A stretch of 64,000 bases of DNA, from positions 248,001 to 312,000 of the forward strand of contig NZ_MACI01000078.1 of NCBI RefSeq assembly GCF_001884105.1, written 5' to 3'. Every line of letters starts with the position of its first letter. Position 1 is the stretch's first letter. Origin of the DNA: Bacillus luti (GTDB taxonomy: Bacteria; Bacillota; Bacilli; Bacillales; Bacillaceae_G). Below, piece by piece: positions 8,441-17,593 of the stretch. A program made the position numbers and the translations under genes. The notes below the pieces were generated by a model. The model searched no databases, had not been told where the DNA came from, and saw nothing but the letters and a program-made list of their open reading frames with translations.

Positions 8441-9443
8441 TGAGTTATGGTTTTTAGTTATTGCAATCTTATTTGTAGGATTCTTCGTACTGGAAGGTTT
8501 TGATTTTGGAGTAGGAATCGTTTCGAGGTTTTTAGGGGAAAATGATTTTGAAAAACGAGTGTATTTAAATACAATTGGACCGTTCTGGCACGCGAATGAA
8601 GTATGGCTTGTTTGTGCTGGTGGAGCTATGTTTGCGGCATTTCCACACTGGTATGCAACTTTATTTAGTGGTTTTTATATTCCGTTTGTATTTATGCTTC
8701 TCGCCTTAATTTTAAGAGGTGTTTCCTTTAAATTCCGTGCGAAAATAGATAATCATAAATGGAAGAATGCATGGGATTGGGGAATGTTTATTGGAAGTAT
8801 GTTACCTCCTATCCTTTGGGGAGTCGCGATTGCAAACTTTATGGTAGGTGTACCTATTGATGAGAGTAAAAATATGGTAGGTGGATTCCTACAATTACTT
8901 CATCCATTTGCGTTACTTGGAGGAGTAATGTTCCTTCTACTATGTATTGTTCACGGATTACAATTCCTTACAATACGTACAACTGGTAAATTGAGAGAAC
9001 GTGCACGAATTGCTGCAATAAAAATTGCACCATTTTCATTAATTACGCTTCTTATTTTTGCTGGTATAGGGTTATGGAAAACCGATATTTTTACTGCCCA
9101 TGGAACAGAATGGATTATGGTGCCGATCGGAGCTTTTGTAGCACTATTAGTATCCACCTTATTAAATAAAAGAAGAAGAGATGGTTGGGCTTTCTTTATG
9201 ACAAGTTTAACAATCATTTTACTAAGTGCGAGTGTATTTATCGGTATGTTCCCACGTGTTATGATTAGCTCTTTAGGAGCGATGAATGATTTGACGATTT
9301 ATAATGCAGCATCAGGGGCTTATGCATTAAAACTTATGACTTACTTTGCGATTGCTATTTTACCTTTCGTTATCGGAAGTCAAATATGGAGTTATTATGT
9401 ATTTAGACAACCTGTTAAGTCAGACAACGATTTGGAGTACTAA
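8427..9443 (+). CDS. cydB: CydB, cytochrome bd oxidase subunit II
   Basis: Second membrane subunit of cytochrome bd, needed for haem d/b595 assembly. I choose ATG 8427, giving 338 residues beginning MLSLNELWFLV, because TAAGGAGGAAGAG lies just upstream; the open frame back to 8322 only duplicates the cydA end. It overlaps cydA by 14 nt, suggesting translational coupling. About eight or nine membrane helices; GFDFGVG (near residue 27) and GPFWHANEVWL (near 54-64) are CydB signatures. The following gene starts on the last base of its stop codon. Confidence 0.96.
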   Translation: MLSLNELWFLVIAILFVGFFVLEGFDFGVGIVSRFLGENDFEKRVYLNTIGPFWHANEVWLVCAGGAMFAAFPHWYATLFSGFYIPFVFMLLALILRGVSFKFRAKIDNHKWKNAWDWGMFIGSMLPPILWGVAIANFMVGVPIDESKNMVGGFLQLLHPFALLGGVMFLLLCIVHGLQFLTIRTTGKLRERARIAAIKIAPFSLITLLIFAGIGLWKTDIFTAHGTEWIMVPIGAFVALLVSTLLNKRRRDGWAFFMTSLTIILLSASVFIGMFPRVMISSLGAMNDLTIYNAASGAYALKLMTYFAIAILPFVIGSQIWSYYVFRQPVKSDNDLEY

Positions 9444-11167
9444 TGAAAAGAAAAAGAGGACTTCCGTCTTATCCCGGTAGCCGTATTTTATACGTATCGT
9501 TAACGATTATTAGTATTTTAGAAGCTTTTAGCATTATTGCACAAACAATCTTTTTAGCGCGCGCTATTACGTTTTTATTTCATGGAGAGACAGTACAAAC
9601 AGTGTTAAGTGAAATTGTTTATTTTGGTATCTCGTTTGCAGCGCGTCAAATATTAGTTCGAACATCACAAATATTAGTGGAACGTTTCGCTGAAAAAACA
9701 GGGGCGTTACTAAGAAAACAGTTAATAGAGGCATATTTCACATTGGGTCCAAGGTATGTTCAAACTGTCGGAACAGGTCATCTGGTTACCTTATCGATTG
9801 AAGGAATTGAGAAATTTAAAACATATATTGAATTAACAATTCCTAAAATGATTAGAAGTAGTATCGTTCCAGCACTAATTGTTTTATATGTTTTTACGCT
9901 AGATATTGAGTCTGGGATCATTTTAGTTGTAACGATTCCTATCGTGATTATATTTATGATTCTTCTAGGGCTAGCAGCTCAGAAAATGGCGGATAGTCAA
10001 TATGAGACATATCGTGTACTTTCTAATCACTTTGTAGATACGTTAAAAGGATTAGAAACATTGAAGTATTTAGGGAAGAGTAAACAGCACGAAGGAAAGA
10101 TTGAAAAAGTAAGTAAAAGATATAGAAAAGCAACGATGCGAACTTTGCGAGTTGCTTTTCTTTCTTCTTTTGCATTAGATTTCTTTACAAGTTTATCAAT
10201 CGCATTTGTAGCAGTAGGATTAGGGATTCGTTTAATAGATGGAACGATTCTTTTATTGCCTGCTCTTACCATATTAATTTTAGCTCCGGAATATTTTCTG
10301 CCCATTAAGCAAGTTGGAGCAAATTATCATGCTACTTTAGATGGGCAACTTGCTATGGAGCAAATTGAAGGGATTTTACAGCAACAAAAGGTAATGGAAA
10401 TAAAGGATTCAAATGTAGAGGTTACATGGGATTCTTCGAGTAGCTTAAAGTTACAAGCTATAAAAGTAAATAACGATGAATCTGATAAGGCTATATTAGA
10501 AGGAATCGATTTTACTTGGGAAGGTAACGGTGCTATTGGTGTTATAGGTGAAAGTGGGGCAGGGAAATCAACGTTAATCGACATACTAGCAGGGTTTTTA
10601 GCACCTTCTAGTGGACAGATGTTAGTTAATGGTGTGGAAGTTAGTGGATCCACTCGAGAAGATTGGCAAAAAAACATTGCTTATATTCCACAGCAGCCTT
10701 ATATTTTTCCGCTTTCATTAAAAGATAACATTTGTTTCTATGAAACAAATACAACTGATGAAGAAGTGGGAAGAGTTATTAACGAAGTCGGTCTCCGTTC
10801 ACTCGTTACATCACTTCCAAATGGGATACATGAAAGAATTGGAGAAGGTGGACGTATGCTGAGCGGCGGGCAAGAACAGCGTGTTGCTATGGCACGTGCA
10901 CTTTTAAGTAAAAAGCCAATTATTTTATTAGATGAGCCTACAGCGCATCTTGATATTGAAACTGAATTTGAAATAAAGCAAGCGATGTTACGTCTATTTA
11001 ATGGAAAATTAGTATTTCTAGCAACCCATCGTCTACATTGGATGAAACAAATGGATCATATTCTTATTTTAAATAAAGGGGAAATTAAAGAAAGTGGGAC
11101 GTATGAAGAACTTTTAGAGAATGAGACATTACACTTTCATAAGGAAGAGAGGGAGAGAAATGAGTAA
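9443..11167 (+). CDS. cydD: CydD, ABC exporter subunit for cytochrome bd assembly
   Basis: One half of the heterodimeric ABC exporter CydDC, which in characterised bacteria exports thiols and affects haem handling needed for cytochrome bd maturation. 574 residues: six-helix transmembrane domain to about residue 310, then an ATPase domain with Walker A GESGAGKST (near 370), signature LSGGQEQR (near 474) and Walker B IILLDEPTAHLD. Start and cydB stop share one base (TAATG), implying coupling. The D-loop and H-loop (THRLHW) are present, so this ATPase site appears intact. Confidence 0.94.
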   Translation: MKRKRGLPSYPGSRILYVSLTIISILEAFSIIAQTIFLARAITFLFHGETVQTVLSEIVYFGISFAARQILVRTSQILVERFAEKTGALLRKQLIEAYFTLGPRYVQTVGTGHLVTLSIEGIEKFKTYIELTIPKMIRSSIVPALIVLYVFTLDIESGIILVVTIPIVIIFMILLGLAAQKMADSQYETYRVLSNHFVDTLKGLETLKYLGKSKQHEGKIEKVSKRYRKATMRTLRVAFLSSFALDFFTSLSIAFVAVGLGIRLIDGTILLLPALTILILAPEYFLPIKQVGANYHATLDGQLAMEQIEGILQQQKVMEIKDSNVEVTWDSSSSLKLQAIKVNNDESDKAILEGIDFTWEGNGAIGVIGESGAGKSTLIDILAGFLAPSSGQMLVNGVEVSGSTREDWQKNIAYIPQQPYIFPLSLKDNICFYETNTTDEEVGRVINEVGLRSLVTSLPNGIHERIGEGGRMLSGGQEQRVAMARALLSKKPIILLDEPTAHLDIETEFEIKQAMLRLFNGKLVFLATHRLHWMKQMDHILILNKGEIKESGTYEELLENETLHFHKEERERNE

Positions 11168-12884
11168 CTGGGTTAAACCTTATATAAAGCAAAATAAAGG
11201 TAGAATGACTTTAACTATATTCCTTGGGCTTCTGGGAGTTAGTTCAGGTGCGATGTTACTTTTTATTTCAGGTTATTTAATCTCTAAATCTGCTCTCAGA
11301 CCAGAAAATGTAATGGCTGTATATGTTCCTATTGTTGCAACACGTGCGTTTAGTATAGGGCAAGCTGTGTTTCATTATATAGAGCGTTTAGTCGGACATG
11401 ATGTCGTACTACGTATATTAGAAAAAATGAGAACGAAACTATATAGAATAGTTGAACCACAGGCGTTATTTTTCCGTTCGCGATTTCAAACGGGTGATAT
11501 GTTAGGAGTGCTCTCCGAAGATATAGAGCATTTGCAAAACCTATATTTACGTACAATATTCCCTAGCATATTAGCGCTAGTTGTTTATAGTATCTTCGTA
11601 CTTGTTATCGGTGCGTTTGACGTCGTGTTTGCATTAATTGCAGGGTGTATGTTGGCTATTATCGTTTTTCTGCTCCCATTTGTATCATTACTATTAATGA
11701 AGCGACATCATGTTACTTTGAAGCAAGGAAGAAACCGCTTGTATCAACAATTAACAGATGCTGTTTTTGGATTATCAGATTGGCAGGCAAGTGGTAGAAA
11801 AGATGAATTTATTAATGAGTATGTAGAGCAAAATGCTCAGTTGTTAAAAACGGAAAAGAGAGTGAAACGTTGGTATCATATTCGAGACAGTCTCATTCAG
11901 TTAGTAGTAGGGATTGTAGTGATTTCAATGATTATATGGACGGGGAATGAAGCGGCAAGTGAACAGATTGCTACTACAGTTATTGCAGCTTTCGTATTAA
12001 TGACTTTATCTGTAACAAACGCGCTTATTCCTATTGCAGATGCCATTGATCGAATCCCGTCGTATATAGAATCTACCCACCGTCTAAATCGCGTAGAAAG
12101 TGACAGTGTTGTACATGATGAAATGGATTTACGTGGAGATAAAGATTACACTACGCCAAAACATGTAGATATTGAACTGAATCACGTATCGTATAGTTAT
12201 CCAGATAGTAGTGAGATTGTATTAAAAGATGTATCATTGCAAATAAAACCCGGAAAGAAAATTGCTATTTTAGGAAGAAGTGGCACAGGAAAATCTACTT
12301 TATTAAAATTATTAACAGGGGCGTTAAGTCCAGTGAATGGCCAAGTTTTATTGAATGGTGAACAAGCTCATACAAATCTTTTATCCAAATATATTTCTGT
12401 ATTAAATCAAAAGCCTCATTTGTTCGATACGACGATTGGAAATAATGTACGAATCGGTAAACCAGAGGCGGCTGATGAAGAGATATGGAAAGCTTTAGAG
12501 AAAGCACAATTAGCTGCGCATATTACTACTCTTCCAGATGGATTACAAACAAAAATGCATGAGATGGGAAAGAGGTTTTCTGGTGGGGAAAGACAAAGGG
12601 TTGCTTTTGCTAGAACGCTTATGCAGGAAGCACCAATCATTGTACTTGATGAACCGACTATCGGTTTAGATCCCAAAACAGAATTATCTTTAATCGAAAC
12701 AATGTTTTCTGCAACGGAAGAAAACACGGTTATTTGGATTACCCATCATCTTGTAGGAATAGAACATGTAGACGAAGTTATATTCCTTGATCGTGGTCAA
12801 ATTGTAATGCAAGGCAGTCATGAACAACTTCTTAAAGAAAACGAAAAGTATCGTAAGCTTTATGAACTTGATAAAGGCATTTAA
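11160..12884 (+). CDS. cydC: CydC, ABC exporter subunit for cytochrome bd assembly
   Basis: Partner of CydD in the exporter required for cytochrome bd assembly. I take ATG 11160 (MSNWVKPYIKQ, 574 residues), preceded by a GAGAGGGAGAG purine tract and overlapping cydD by 8 nt; the longer frame from 11121 lies wholly within cydD. Six predicted membrane helices, then Walker A GRSGTGKST (near residue 381), signature FSGGERQR, Walker B IIVLDEPTIGLD and H-loop WITHHL. Order cydA-B-D-C matches Bacillus, where all four genes are co-transcribed. Confidence 0.94.
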   Translation: MSNWVKPYIKQNKGRMTLTIFLGLLGVSSGAMLLFISGYLISKSALRPENVMAVYVPIVATRAFSIGQAVFHYIERLVGHDVVLRILEKMRTKLYRIVEPQALFFRSRFQTGDMLGVLSEDIEHLQNLYLRTIFPSILALVVYSIFVLVIGAFDVVFALIAGCMLAIIVFLLPFVSLLLMKRHHVTLKQGRNRLYQQLTDAVFGLSDWQASGRKDEFINEYVEQNAQLLKTEKRVKRWYHIRDSLIQLVVGIVVISMIIWTGNEAASEQIATTVIAAFVLMTLSVTNALIPIADAIDRIPSYIESTHRLNRVESDSVVHDEMDLRGDKDYTTPKHVDIELNHVSYSYPDSSEIVLKDVSLQIKPGKKIAILGRSGTGKSTLLKLLTGALSPVNGQVLLNGEQAHTNLLSKYISVLNQKPHLFDTTIGNNVRIGKPEAADEEIWKALEKAQLAAHITTLPDGLQTKMHEMGKRFSGGERQRVAFARTLMQEAPIIVLDEPTIGLDPKTELSLIETMFSATEENTVIWITHHLVGIEHVDEVIFLDRGQIVMQGSHEQLLKENEKYRKLYELDKGI

Positions 12885-12898
12885 ACATGGAATGAAAA

Positions 12899-12935
12899 GC
12901 ACAAATTCTTGATAGCTCGAGGTTTGTGTTTTTTT
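12899..12935 (+). terminator. Terminator after cydC
   Basis: GCACAAA and TTTGTGT arms around a 17-nt interior, followed by seven to eight Ts. The stem is short but the U-tract and position after cydC support it. Confidence 0.65.
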
Positions 12936-13033
12936 GTAAGATCCAAATCGTTCCACTGAAGATAGTGTTTAAAACCTATCTGTTTAAGGCAATACTGAGC
13001 CATAGTGAAAGCATAGTTGGAAGGCGTGATTAT

Positions 13034-13255
13034 ATGTTTGAAGAGGATGGAATTGTTTTAATTATGGAACCAGCTGATGAACGGAATCTGAGGAGATTTA
13101 TTTTTACGGTGCCAAAGTCAGTGTACGAACAGAAGGGACTTTCATTACACTATGGAACAGCTATAGGACAAGGGTATATGGACATAATTGAAGATATTAT
13201 TAGCGTACATATAGAAATAGATGTTGTAACGATAATAGGGCATGTGAGAGGGTAG
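13034..13255 (+). CDS. Small conserved-looking protein, function unknown
   Basis: A 73-residue protein beginning MFEEDGIVLIMEP. The frame extends upstream to 12926 but the good ribosome site (TTGGAAGGCGTG) sits just before ATG 13034 and the upstream part overlaps the cydC terminator. It is acidic and strongly beta-like, with no membrane segment or motif I can name; the segment RRFIFTVPKSVYEQKGLSLHYG looks like a compact beta sheet. It lies between cyd and a lipoprotein gene. I do not recognise the family. Confidence 0.6.
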   Translation: MFEEDGIVLIMEPADERNLRRFIFTVPKSVYEQKGLSLHYGTAIGQGYMDIIEDIISVHIEIDVVTIIGHVRG

Positions 13256-13347
13256 ATAGTTATTTGAAAAAGGTTATAAGCAATTTAGCTAGAAGTTTAG
13301 AAGGGAAGCGAAAAGAACAGTGAATTATAAGGAGGCAGGAGTCTGAA

Positions 13348-13794
13348 ATGAAAATAAAATCTATTTTATTCGTATGTATAGTTTTGATTGGTTTAATGGG
13401 ATGTTCGATAGTAGAGGAAGGCAAGAGTTCATTAGATTATGCTCAAAAAGCAACAGATTATGTCAATGAAGTAAGTGCTTTTGCAAATGAAGCACCAGCT
13501 TTAGCTGAAAAGGCTATTAATGATGGTGAAGCTCGAAAAGAATTGGAAGCGAAGCTGAATGAAATTAAGCAAGATATACCTGCTTTTAATGAATTAACAC
13601 CACCAGATGTAGCGAAGGATCTTCATGAGCAAATTGTGGGCTATAATGAGAAATTAAGTGCATTGATTGATACATCTATGAAAAAGATAGAGGAAGGAAA
13701 AATGGATGTAGAGCAATTTAAAAACTCTGAACTTATGCAGACGGTAGATCAAGTGCGGGATTTGAAAGATAAGATACAAAATTTAGGACAATAA
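13348..13794 (+). CDS. Small lipoprotein, DUF6376-like
   Basis: A 148-residue exported lipoprotein. A short signal peptide (MKIKSILFVCIVLIGLMGC) ends in a lipobox with the modified cysteine at residue 19. The mature part is almost entirely amphipathic helix rich in Glu, Lys and Ala, probably a helical bundle at the membrane surface. It resembles the Bacillus DUF6376 family by size, lipobox and helical content; that name is from memory of the family. Start is supported by AAGGAGGCAGGAG. A strong terminator follows immediately, so it is likely monocistronic. Confidence 0.8.
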   Translation: MKIKSILFVCIVLIGLMGCSIVEEGKSSLDYAQKATDYVNEVSAFANEAPALAEKAINDGEARKELEAKLNEIKQDIPAFNELTPPDVAKDLHEQIVGYNEKLSALIDTSMKKIEEGKMDVEQFKNSELMQTVDQVRDLKDKIQNLGQ

Positions 13795-13795
13795 T

Positions 13796-13828
13796 AAAAA
13801 GCTCTGTTTTTAATAAACAGAGCTTTTT
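13796..13828. terminator. Terminator after the DUF6376-like gene (bidirectional)
   Basis: AAAAAGCTCTGTTT / AAACAGAGCTTTTT, a 14-bp stem with a 5-nt loop and T and A tracts on both sides, so it can also end the convergent mccF-type transcript. Confidence 0.92.
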
Positions 13829-13882
13829 AATGTTTTCTAAAGGGAAAGCTCATTATATTTTCTTCCTATAATATAAGTGTTG

Positions 13883-14884
13883 TTAGACGTTCCATTTTTC
13901 TAAAATATGTATTGTCTTATTGGTTGCATCCATTTCTATTTTAATACCGATTGGCATGGTGATCATTGGATGGGTATGACAACAATCGAAGTCAGCTAAC
14001 AAAGGAATTCTTTGATTTTGTAGTACTTCTAATAGTATTTCGTAAGGTTTTCGATTTGTACCGCAATCATCAAACTGCTCATGTTTTCCAAGAATAATAC
14101 CTGAAACTTTATCAAATACACCGTTAATCTTAAGTAAGGAAAAGCTTCTTTCAATAGTAGCTGCATCTTTTGAGCTATCTTCAATAAATAGAATATCTCC
14201 TTCCTTAATATGAGGCATATAGGGGCTACCCCAAATTCCTTGTATTGTATTTAAGTTACCGCCAATAATGCGCCCAGTAGCACGTCCATCTGTTGCAGAA
14301 ATCCAATCATTTGGTCTCAGTTCTTTTTCTGCCGTTTTCTCTTCCCAATTTATACATTCATCTGACCAAAATAAAGGTTGTTTTATATGATAAGGGAGAG
14401 TTTGATTGTGTAGTAACGTTTCTGCAAAATATTTATATGTATAATCTACAAAAGGTTCAAATTCTCCAAAGGAAGGAACAAGTGCGGGACCATAAAATGT
14501 AGGAATTCCGGTTTTTGCATAGATGCCTAGTAATAAGGCGGTTGCGTCTGAATAACCAATCATTATTTTAGGGCTATTTTGAAAAGCGTCATAATCAATA
14601 TAAGGTAATAATGAATTAGAATTCATGCCACCAATTGTTGACATAATGCAAGAGATGTTAGGATTTCTTATCAAGTCATTTAGTTCCTCAGCACGCTTCT
14701 GTATACTGCCAGAACGATAGTAATCATGTCGGCCTGTTAGGGAACCCTCTAATATACGAAATCCTTTCTGCTGTAAGTAAGATTTTGCTCGTTCAAATCT
14801 TTTGGGAGAAGTATAGGTAATAGGTGAAGAGGGCGAGTATATACCAATGGTGTCTCCGTATTTCAATGATTTTGGAAGTATCAT
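13883..14884 (-). CDS. mccF: S66-family serine carboxypeptidase, MccF-type
   Basis: Peptidase family S66. Members are LD-carboxypeptidases of murein recycling or MccF enzymes that cleave microcin C-type peptidyl-nucleotide antibiotics. 333 residues: the nucleophile elbow GYSDAT places Ser at residue 112, the position known for the B. anthracis MccF homologue; the Glu of LFIEDSS and the His of CCHTHPM complete the Ser-Glu-His triad. No signal peptide, so cytoplasmic, which favours MccF-type self-protection or detoxification over periplasmic-style LdcA. It is a lone gene, convergent with the upstream lipoprotein gene. Confidence 0.85.
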   Translation of the reverse strand: MILPKSLKYGDTIGIYSPSSPITYTSPKRFERAKSYLQQKGFRILEGSLTGRHDYYRSGSIQKRAEELNDLIRNPNISCIMSTIGGMNSNSLLPYIDYDAFQNSPKIMIGYSDATALLLGIYAKTGIPTFYGPALVPSFGEFEPFVDYTYKYFAETLLHNQTLPYHIKQPLFWSDECINWEEKTAEKELRPNDWISATDGRATGRIIGGNLNTIQGIWGSPYMPHIKEGDILFIEDSSKDAATIERSFSLLKINGVFDKVSGIILGKHEQFDDCGTNRKPYEILLEVLQNQRIPLLADFDCCHTHPMITMPIGIKIEMDATNKTIHILEKWNV

Positions 14885-15105
14885 TTGTTTGAATCCTTTC
14901 TATTATATAGTGTTTTTTGGGCTCTTTATATAATTGAATTTTCTTATATTTCGTTATTTTAATTGTAGCATAGTTAGAAAAGTAAAATACATTGAAATAA
15001 TAATTGCTACAGCTGAATAAATATACTTTTTATCTTGACGATATAAAGTAATTGTTGTTAAGGTTAAATTTGAGTGTATAAAAGGTTTACAAAAGGAGTT
15101 TTCAA

Positions 15106-16059
15106 ATGAAGCAGTTAAAATGGGGAAGAATAGCAATCCTATTAGTAGTAATTTTGGGTATATGTTGGTTCTTTTTCCAAGGGGCTCAAAAGAGTGGGAT
15201 CAGCGCAGATGCTAAACCTTTACAGGTAGCTGAATTACCTAAAATAGGACTATCTGATAAGGAAGTTCCACCAAAATATATCCCACCGGAAATTAATGCG
15301 AAAGCAGCTATCGTTATTGATGCGAGTGATGGAGATGTTATTTATCAAAATAACGAGAATGAGGCTTTTGCGCCAGCTAGTATGTCTAAGATGATGACAG
15401 CATATCTTCTATTAGAGAGTGTACATAATGGGAAAGTTCGCTGGGAAGATCCTGTGAAAATGAGTGCGAAAGTGGCACAAACAGAGGGTGCAAGAATTCC
15501 AGTACAAGTTAATGACACGTTAACTGTAAAAGACTTGTATCATGCGCTAATGATTGAGTCAGCTAACAATTCGGCAGTGGCTTTAGCGGAGCATATGGCA
15601 AAGACGGAGAAAGATTTTGTTCAGCTGATGAATGCGAAAGCGAAACAGTTGGAAATGTCGGAATATGCTAAATTTGCAAATGCTTCAGGGTTACAAGAGC
15701 CTGATGGAAGTGAAACGAAGATGACGGCTGCTGATGTAGCAAAATTAGCGTATAATCTTATAAAAGATTATCCTGAAATATTAGAAGTAACGCATTTAAG
15801 ACAAAGTCAACTAGCATTTAATAATACTACAGTTACAAATACAAATGAAATGTTAAATGAAAATAATAAAAGTTTACATATAGAAGGAATGGACGGGCTA
15901 AAAACAGGATTTACAGATAGTGCAGGGTATTGTTTTACAGGGACTGCAAAACAAGGTGATACTCGAATTATTACAGTCGTGATGGGGACATCAGGTAAAA
16001 CAAAACGTTTTACAGAGACGAATAAGTTAATGACGTATGCATTTGGATTAGTTAATTAA
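15106..16059 (+). CDS. D-alanyl-D-alanine carboxypeptidase (low-molecular-weight PBP, S11 family)
   Basis: Trims the terminal D-Ala from peptidoglycan pentapeptides. 317 residues with an N-terminal membrane anchor/signal (residues 8-24). All three penicillin-binding motifs are present: SxxK as SMSK with Ser92, SxN as SAN near residue 152 and KTG in DGLKTGFTD near residue 261. It is shorter than DacA because it lacks the C-terminal beta domain and amphipathic anchor, so it is closer to the short DacF/DacB-like or PBP7-like enzymes. AAAAGGAG supports the start. Monocistronic, with a strong terminator behind it. Confidence 0.9.
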   Translation: MKQLKWGRIAILLVVILGICWFFFQGAQKSGISADAKPLQVAELPKIGLSDKEVPPKYIPPEINAKAAIVIDASDGDVIYQNNENEAFAPASMSKMMTAYLLLESVHNGKVRWEDPVKMSAKVAQTEGARIPVQVNDTLTVKDLYHALMIESANNSAVALAEHMAKTEKDFVQLMNAKAKQLEMSEYAKFANASGLQEPDGSETKMTAADVAKLAYNLIKDYPEILEVTHLRQSQLAFNNTTVTNTNEMLNENNKSLHIEGMDGLKTGFTDSAGYCFTGTAKQGDTRIITVVMGTSGKTKRFTETNKLMTYAFGLVN

Positions 16060-16090
16060 GTAAAATATCGTTGTAGATCGCTACATAAGC

Positions 16091-16137
16091 AAGACTGCTT
16101 GTTGTTACCTGTTTTAGATAACAACAAGCAGTCTTTT
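16091..16137 (+). terminator. Strong terminator after the carboxypeptidase gene
   Basis: Perfect 17-bp arms (AAGACTGCTTGTTGTTA and its complement at 16119-16135) around an 11-nt loop, followed by T residues. Confidence 0.95.
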
Positions 16138-16185
16138 TATTTTAATTGCAAAAAGGGAAAATGTGCTAAATGTAAGTGTTATCGT

Positions 16186-16244
16186 TTGAGTTTGTGTCTT
16201 AGTATTGATATTATAAAGTTATGAACTTATTAATAATAAGTTCA
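16186..16244 (+). promoter_or_regulatory. Promoter and operator of the nitroreductase gene
   Basis: A sigma-A-like promoter, TTGAGT (16186-16191), 17 nt, TATTAT (16209-16214), is followed by the perfect 23-bp palindrome TGAACTTATTA-A-TAATAAGTTCA (16222-16244) at about the transcription start. A repressor bound there would block the gene; none is encoded alongside. Confidence 0.6.
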
Positions 16245-16302
16245 AGGGGCGTAATATGATGTATACATATGAAATGGCCTCAAATGAAAATTGGAGGGAA
16301 TT

Positions 16303-16905
16303 ATGATGGCAAAAGATTTTTACTCAGCAATTGAAGACAGAAGATCTATTTACGCAATAAGCAAAGAGCAAGTAGTTTCTGATGAAAAAATTCAAGAAGT
16401 GATTTATCATGCTGTAAAACATACACCTTCAGCTTTTAACTCTCAAAGTGCTCGTGTTGTTGTTTTGTTAGGAGAACAACATGATAAATTATGGGATATT
16501 ACGAAAGAAACGTTACGAAAAATTGTACCTGAAAATAACTTTGCAGCTACTGAAGAAAAAATGAATGCATTTAAAAGTGGTTATGGAACGGTTTTATTCT
16601 TTGAAGATAGTCAAGTAGTGGAAGAACTTCAACAAAACTTTGCATTATATAAAGAAAATTTCCCGATTTGGTCTCAGCAATCTTCAGGTATGTTACAGTT
16701 TGCGATTTGGACAACTTTAGAAATTGAAGGATTTGGTGCTACATTGCAACATTATAATCCGTTAATTGATGAAGAAGTGAGAAAGGAATGGGATATTCCA
16801 GAAAACTGGAAGTTAACTGCGCAAATGCCATTTGGTAAACCAGTAGCACTTGCTGGTCAAAAAGAATTCCAACCATTAGAAACTCGTGTGAAAATTTATA
16901 AATAA
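16303..16905 (+). CDS. Nitroreductase-family FMN oxidoreductase (Frm2/CinD-like)
   Basis: A 200-residue FMN-dependent oxidoreductase. The N-terminus has the nitroreductase signature DFYSAIEDRRSIYAI with Arg-Arg-Ser for FMN phosphate, then HTPSAFNSQSARVVVL, which binds the flavin; GFGATLQHY and MPFGKP are the C-terminal conserved segments. Length and pattern match the Frm2/CinD subgroup, whose members reduce nitro compounds and quinones in stress responses. ATG 16303 or 16306 follows GGAGGGA; a TTG at 16291 is inside the ribosome site and rejected. A strong operator-like palindrome suggests inducible expression. Confidence 0.87.
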   Translation: MMAKDFYSAIEDRRSIYAISKEQVVSDEKIQEVIYHAVKHTPSAFNSQSARVVVLLGEQHDKLWDITKETLRKIVPENNFAATEEKMNAFKSGYGTVLFFEDSQVVEELQQNFALYKENFPIWSQQSSGMLQFAIWTTLEIEGFGATLQHYNPLIDEEVRKEWDIPENWKLTAQMPFGKPVALAGQKEFQPLETRVKIYK

Positions 16906-16917
16906 TGTAGAAATTAT

Positions 16918-16953
16918 AAAAGGTGAACAGGAATATAACCTGTTCACCTTTTT
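16918..16953. terminator. Bidirectional terminator between nitroreductase and the small minus-strand gene
   Basis: AAAGGTGAACAGG / CCTGTTCACCTTT stem with 7-nt loop, flanked by A and T runs. It serves the nitroreductase and touches the end of the convergent small ORF at 16952. Confidence 0.9.
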
Positions 16954-17122
16954 ATACGTAATAAGGATTTTTTTGTGCTGCATTTTTCATCTGATTTTTT
17001 AATTCGTTTTTAAGCGTTTCAATAGTTGATATTTTTTGTAATGTTATAAATGAAGCGAATTGAATAACAGCATAGTACAGTTCTATATTTTTATTTATAG
17101 GGTTATCTATTATGTTTTTCAC
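16952..17122 (-). CDS. Unlisted small protein, 56 residues
   Basis: A minus-strand gene of 57 codons starting GTG at 17122. The support is a near-perfect ribosome site (GGGGAGGTG, 7 nt before the GTG), a clean stop on a bidirectional terminator and a compact protein-like composition: an N-terminal part with NPINKNIELYYAVIQFAS, then an amphipathic helix rich in Lys, Glu and Gln, ending NPYYV. No signal peptide or zinc motif. I do not recognise a family. A 15-bp palindrome at 17147-17161 lies in its promoter region. Confidence 0.6.
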   Translation of the reverse strand: MKNIIDNPINKNIELYYAVIQFASFITLQKISTIETLKNELKNQMKNAAQKNPYYV

Positions 17123-17146
17123 AAATGCACCTCCCCTGTGTATTCA

Positions 17147-17161
17147 AATGAGAATCTCATT
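17147..17161. promoter_or_regulatory. 15-bp palindrome upstream of the small minus-strand gene
   Basis: AATGAGA-A-TCTCATT is a 7-1-7 inverted repeat, the geometry of Fur/PerR/Zur-family boxes, though bases differ from the B. subtilis consensus. It lies 25 bp upstream of the GTG start at 17122. Confidence 0.35.
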
Positions 17162-17593
17162 AAAAAAATCAATCTGCTAAAATTTCATTTTATATAGATA
17201 TATAATACTAGAATTATCCTGAAAATTCCATAGTTAGAAAAAGAGAACAGTTGGTGGGTATGTGTTTTCGTTAAAGTAGAAATGGGATTTTATGAACTAA
17301 ATCTTACAATTCGCCAAATTATTTCAAAATTTTAGATAGTATAGGGAATTAGTTTTCTAAAAATATTATACTATTGATAAATAAAGTCTTTTTTGTCATG
17401 ATAAGAGTACACTTCATGTAAACAACTTTATAAGGAAACACATACTTTGTTTTGTATTAGATTACTAGAATTTTTTGTAGTGGATAGAAAATAGAAATTC
17501 TATATTAAGATATTAAATGAAATGTCGAATTTTAATGAGATACATAAGAAATTTGAAAAAAAACGTTGCAAAAACAGTATGTTTAATGGTAAA

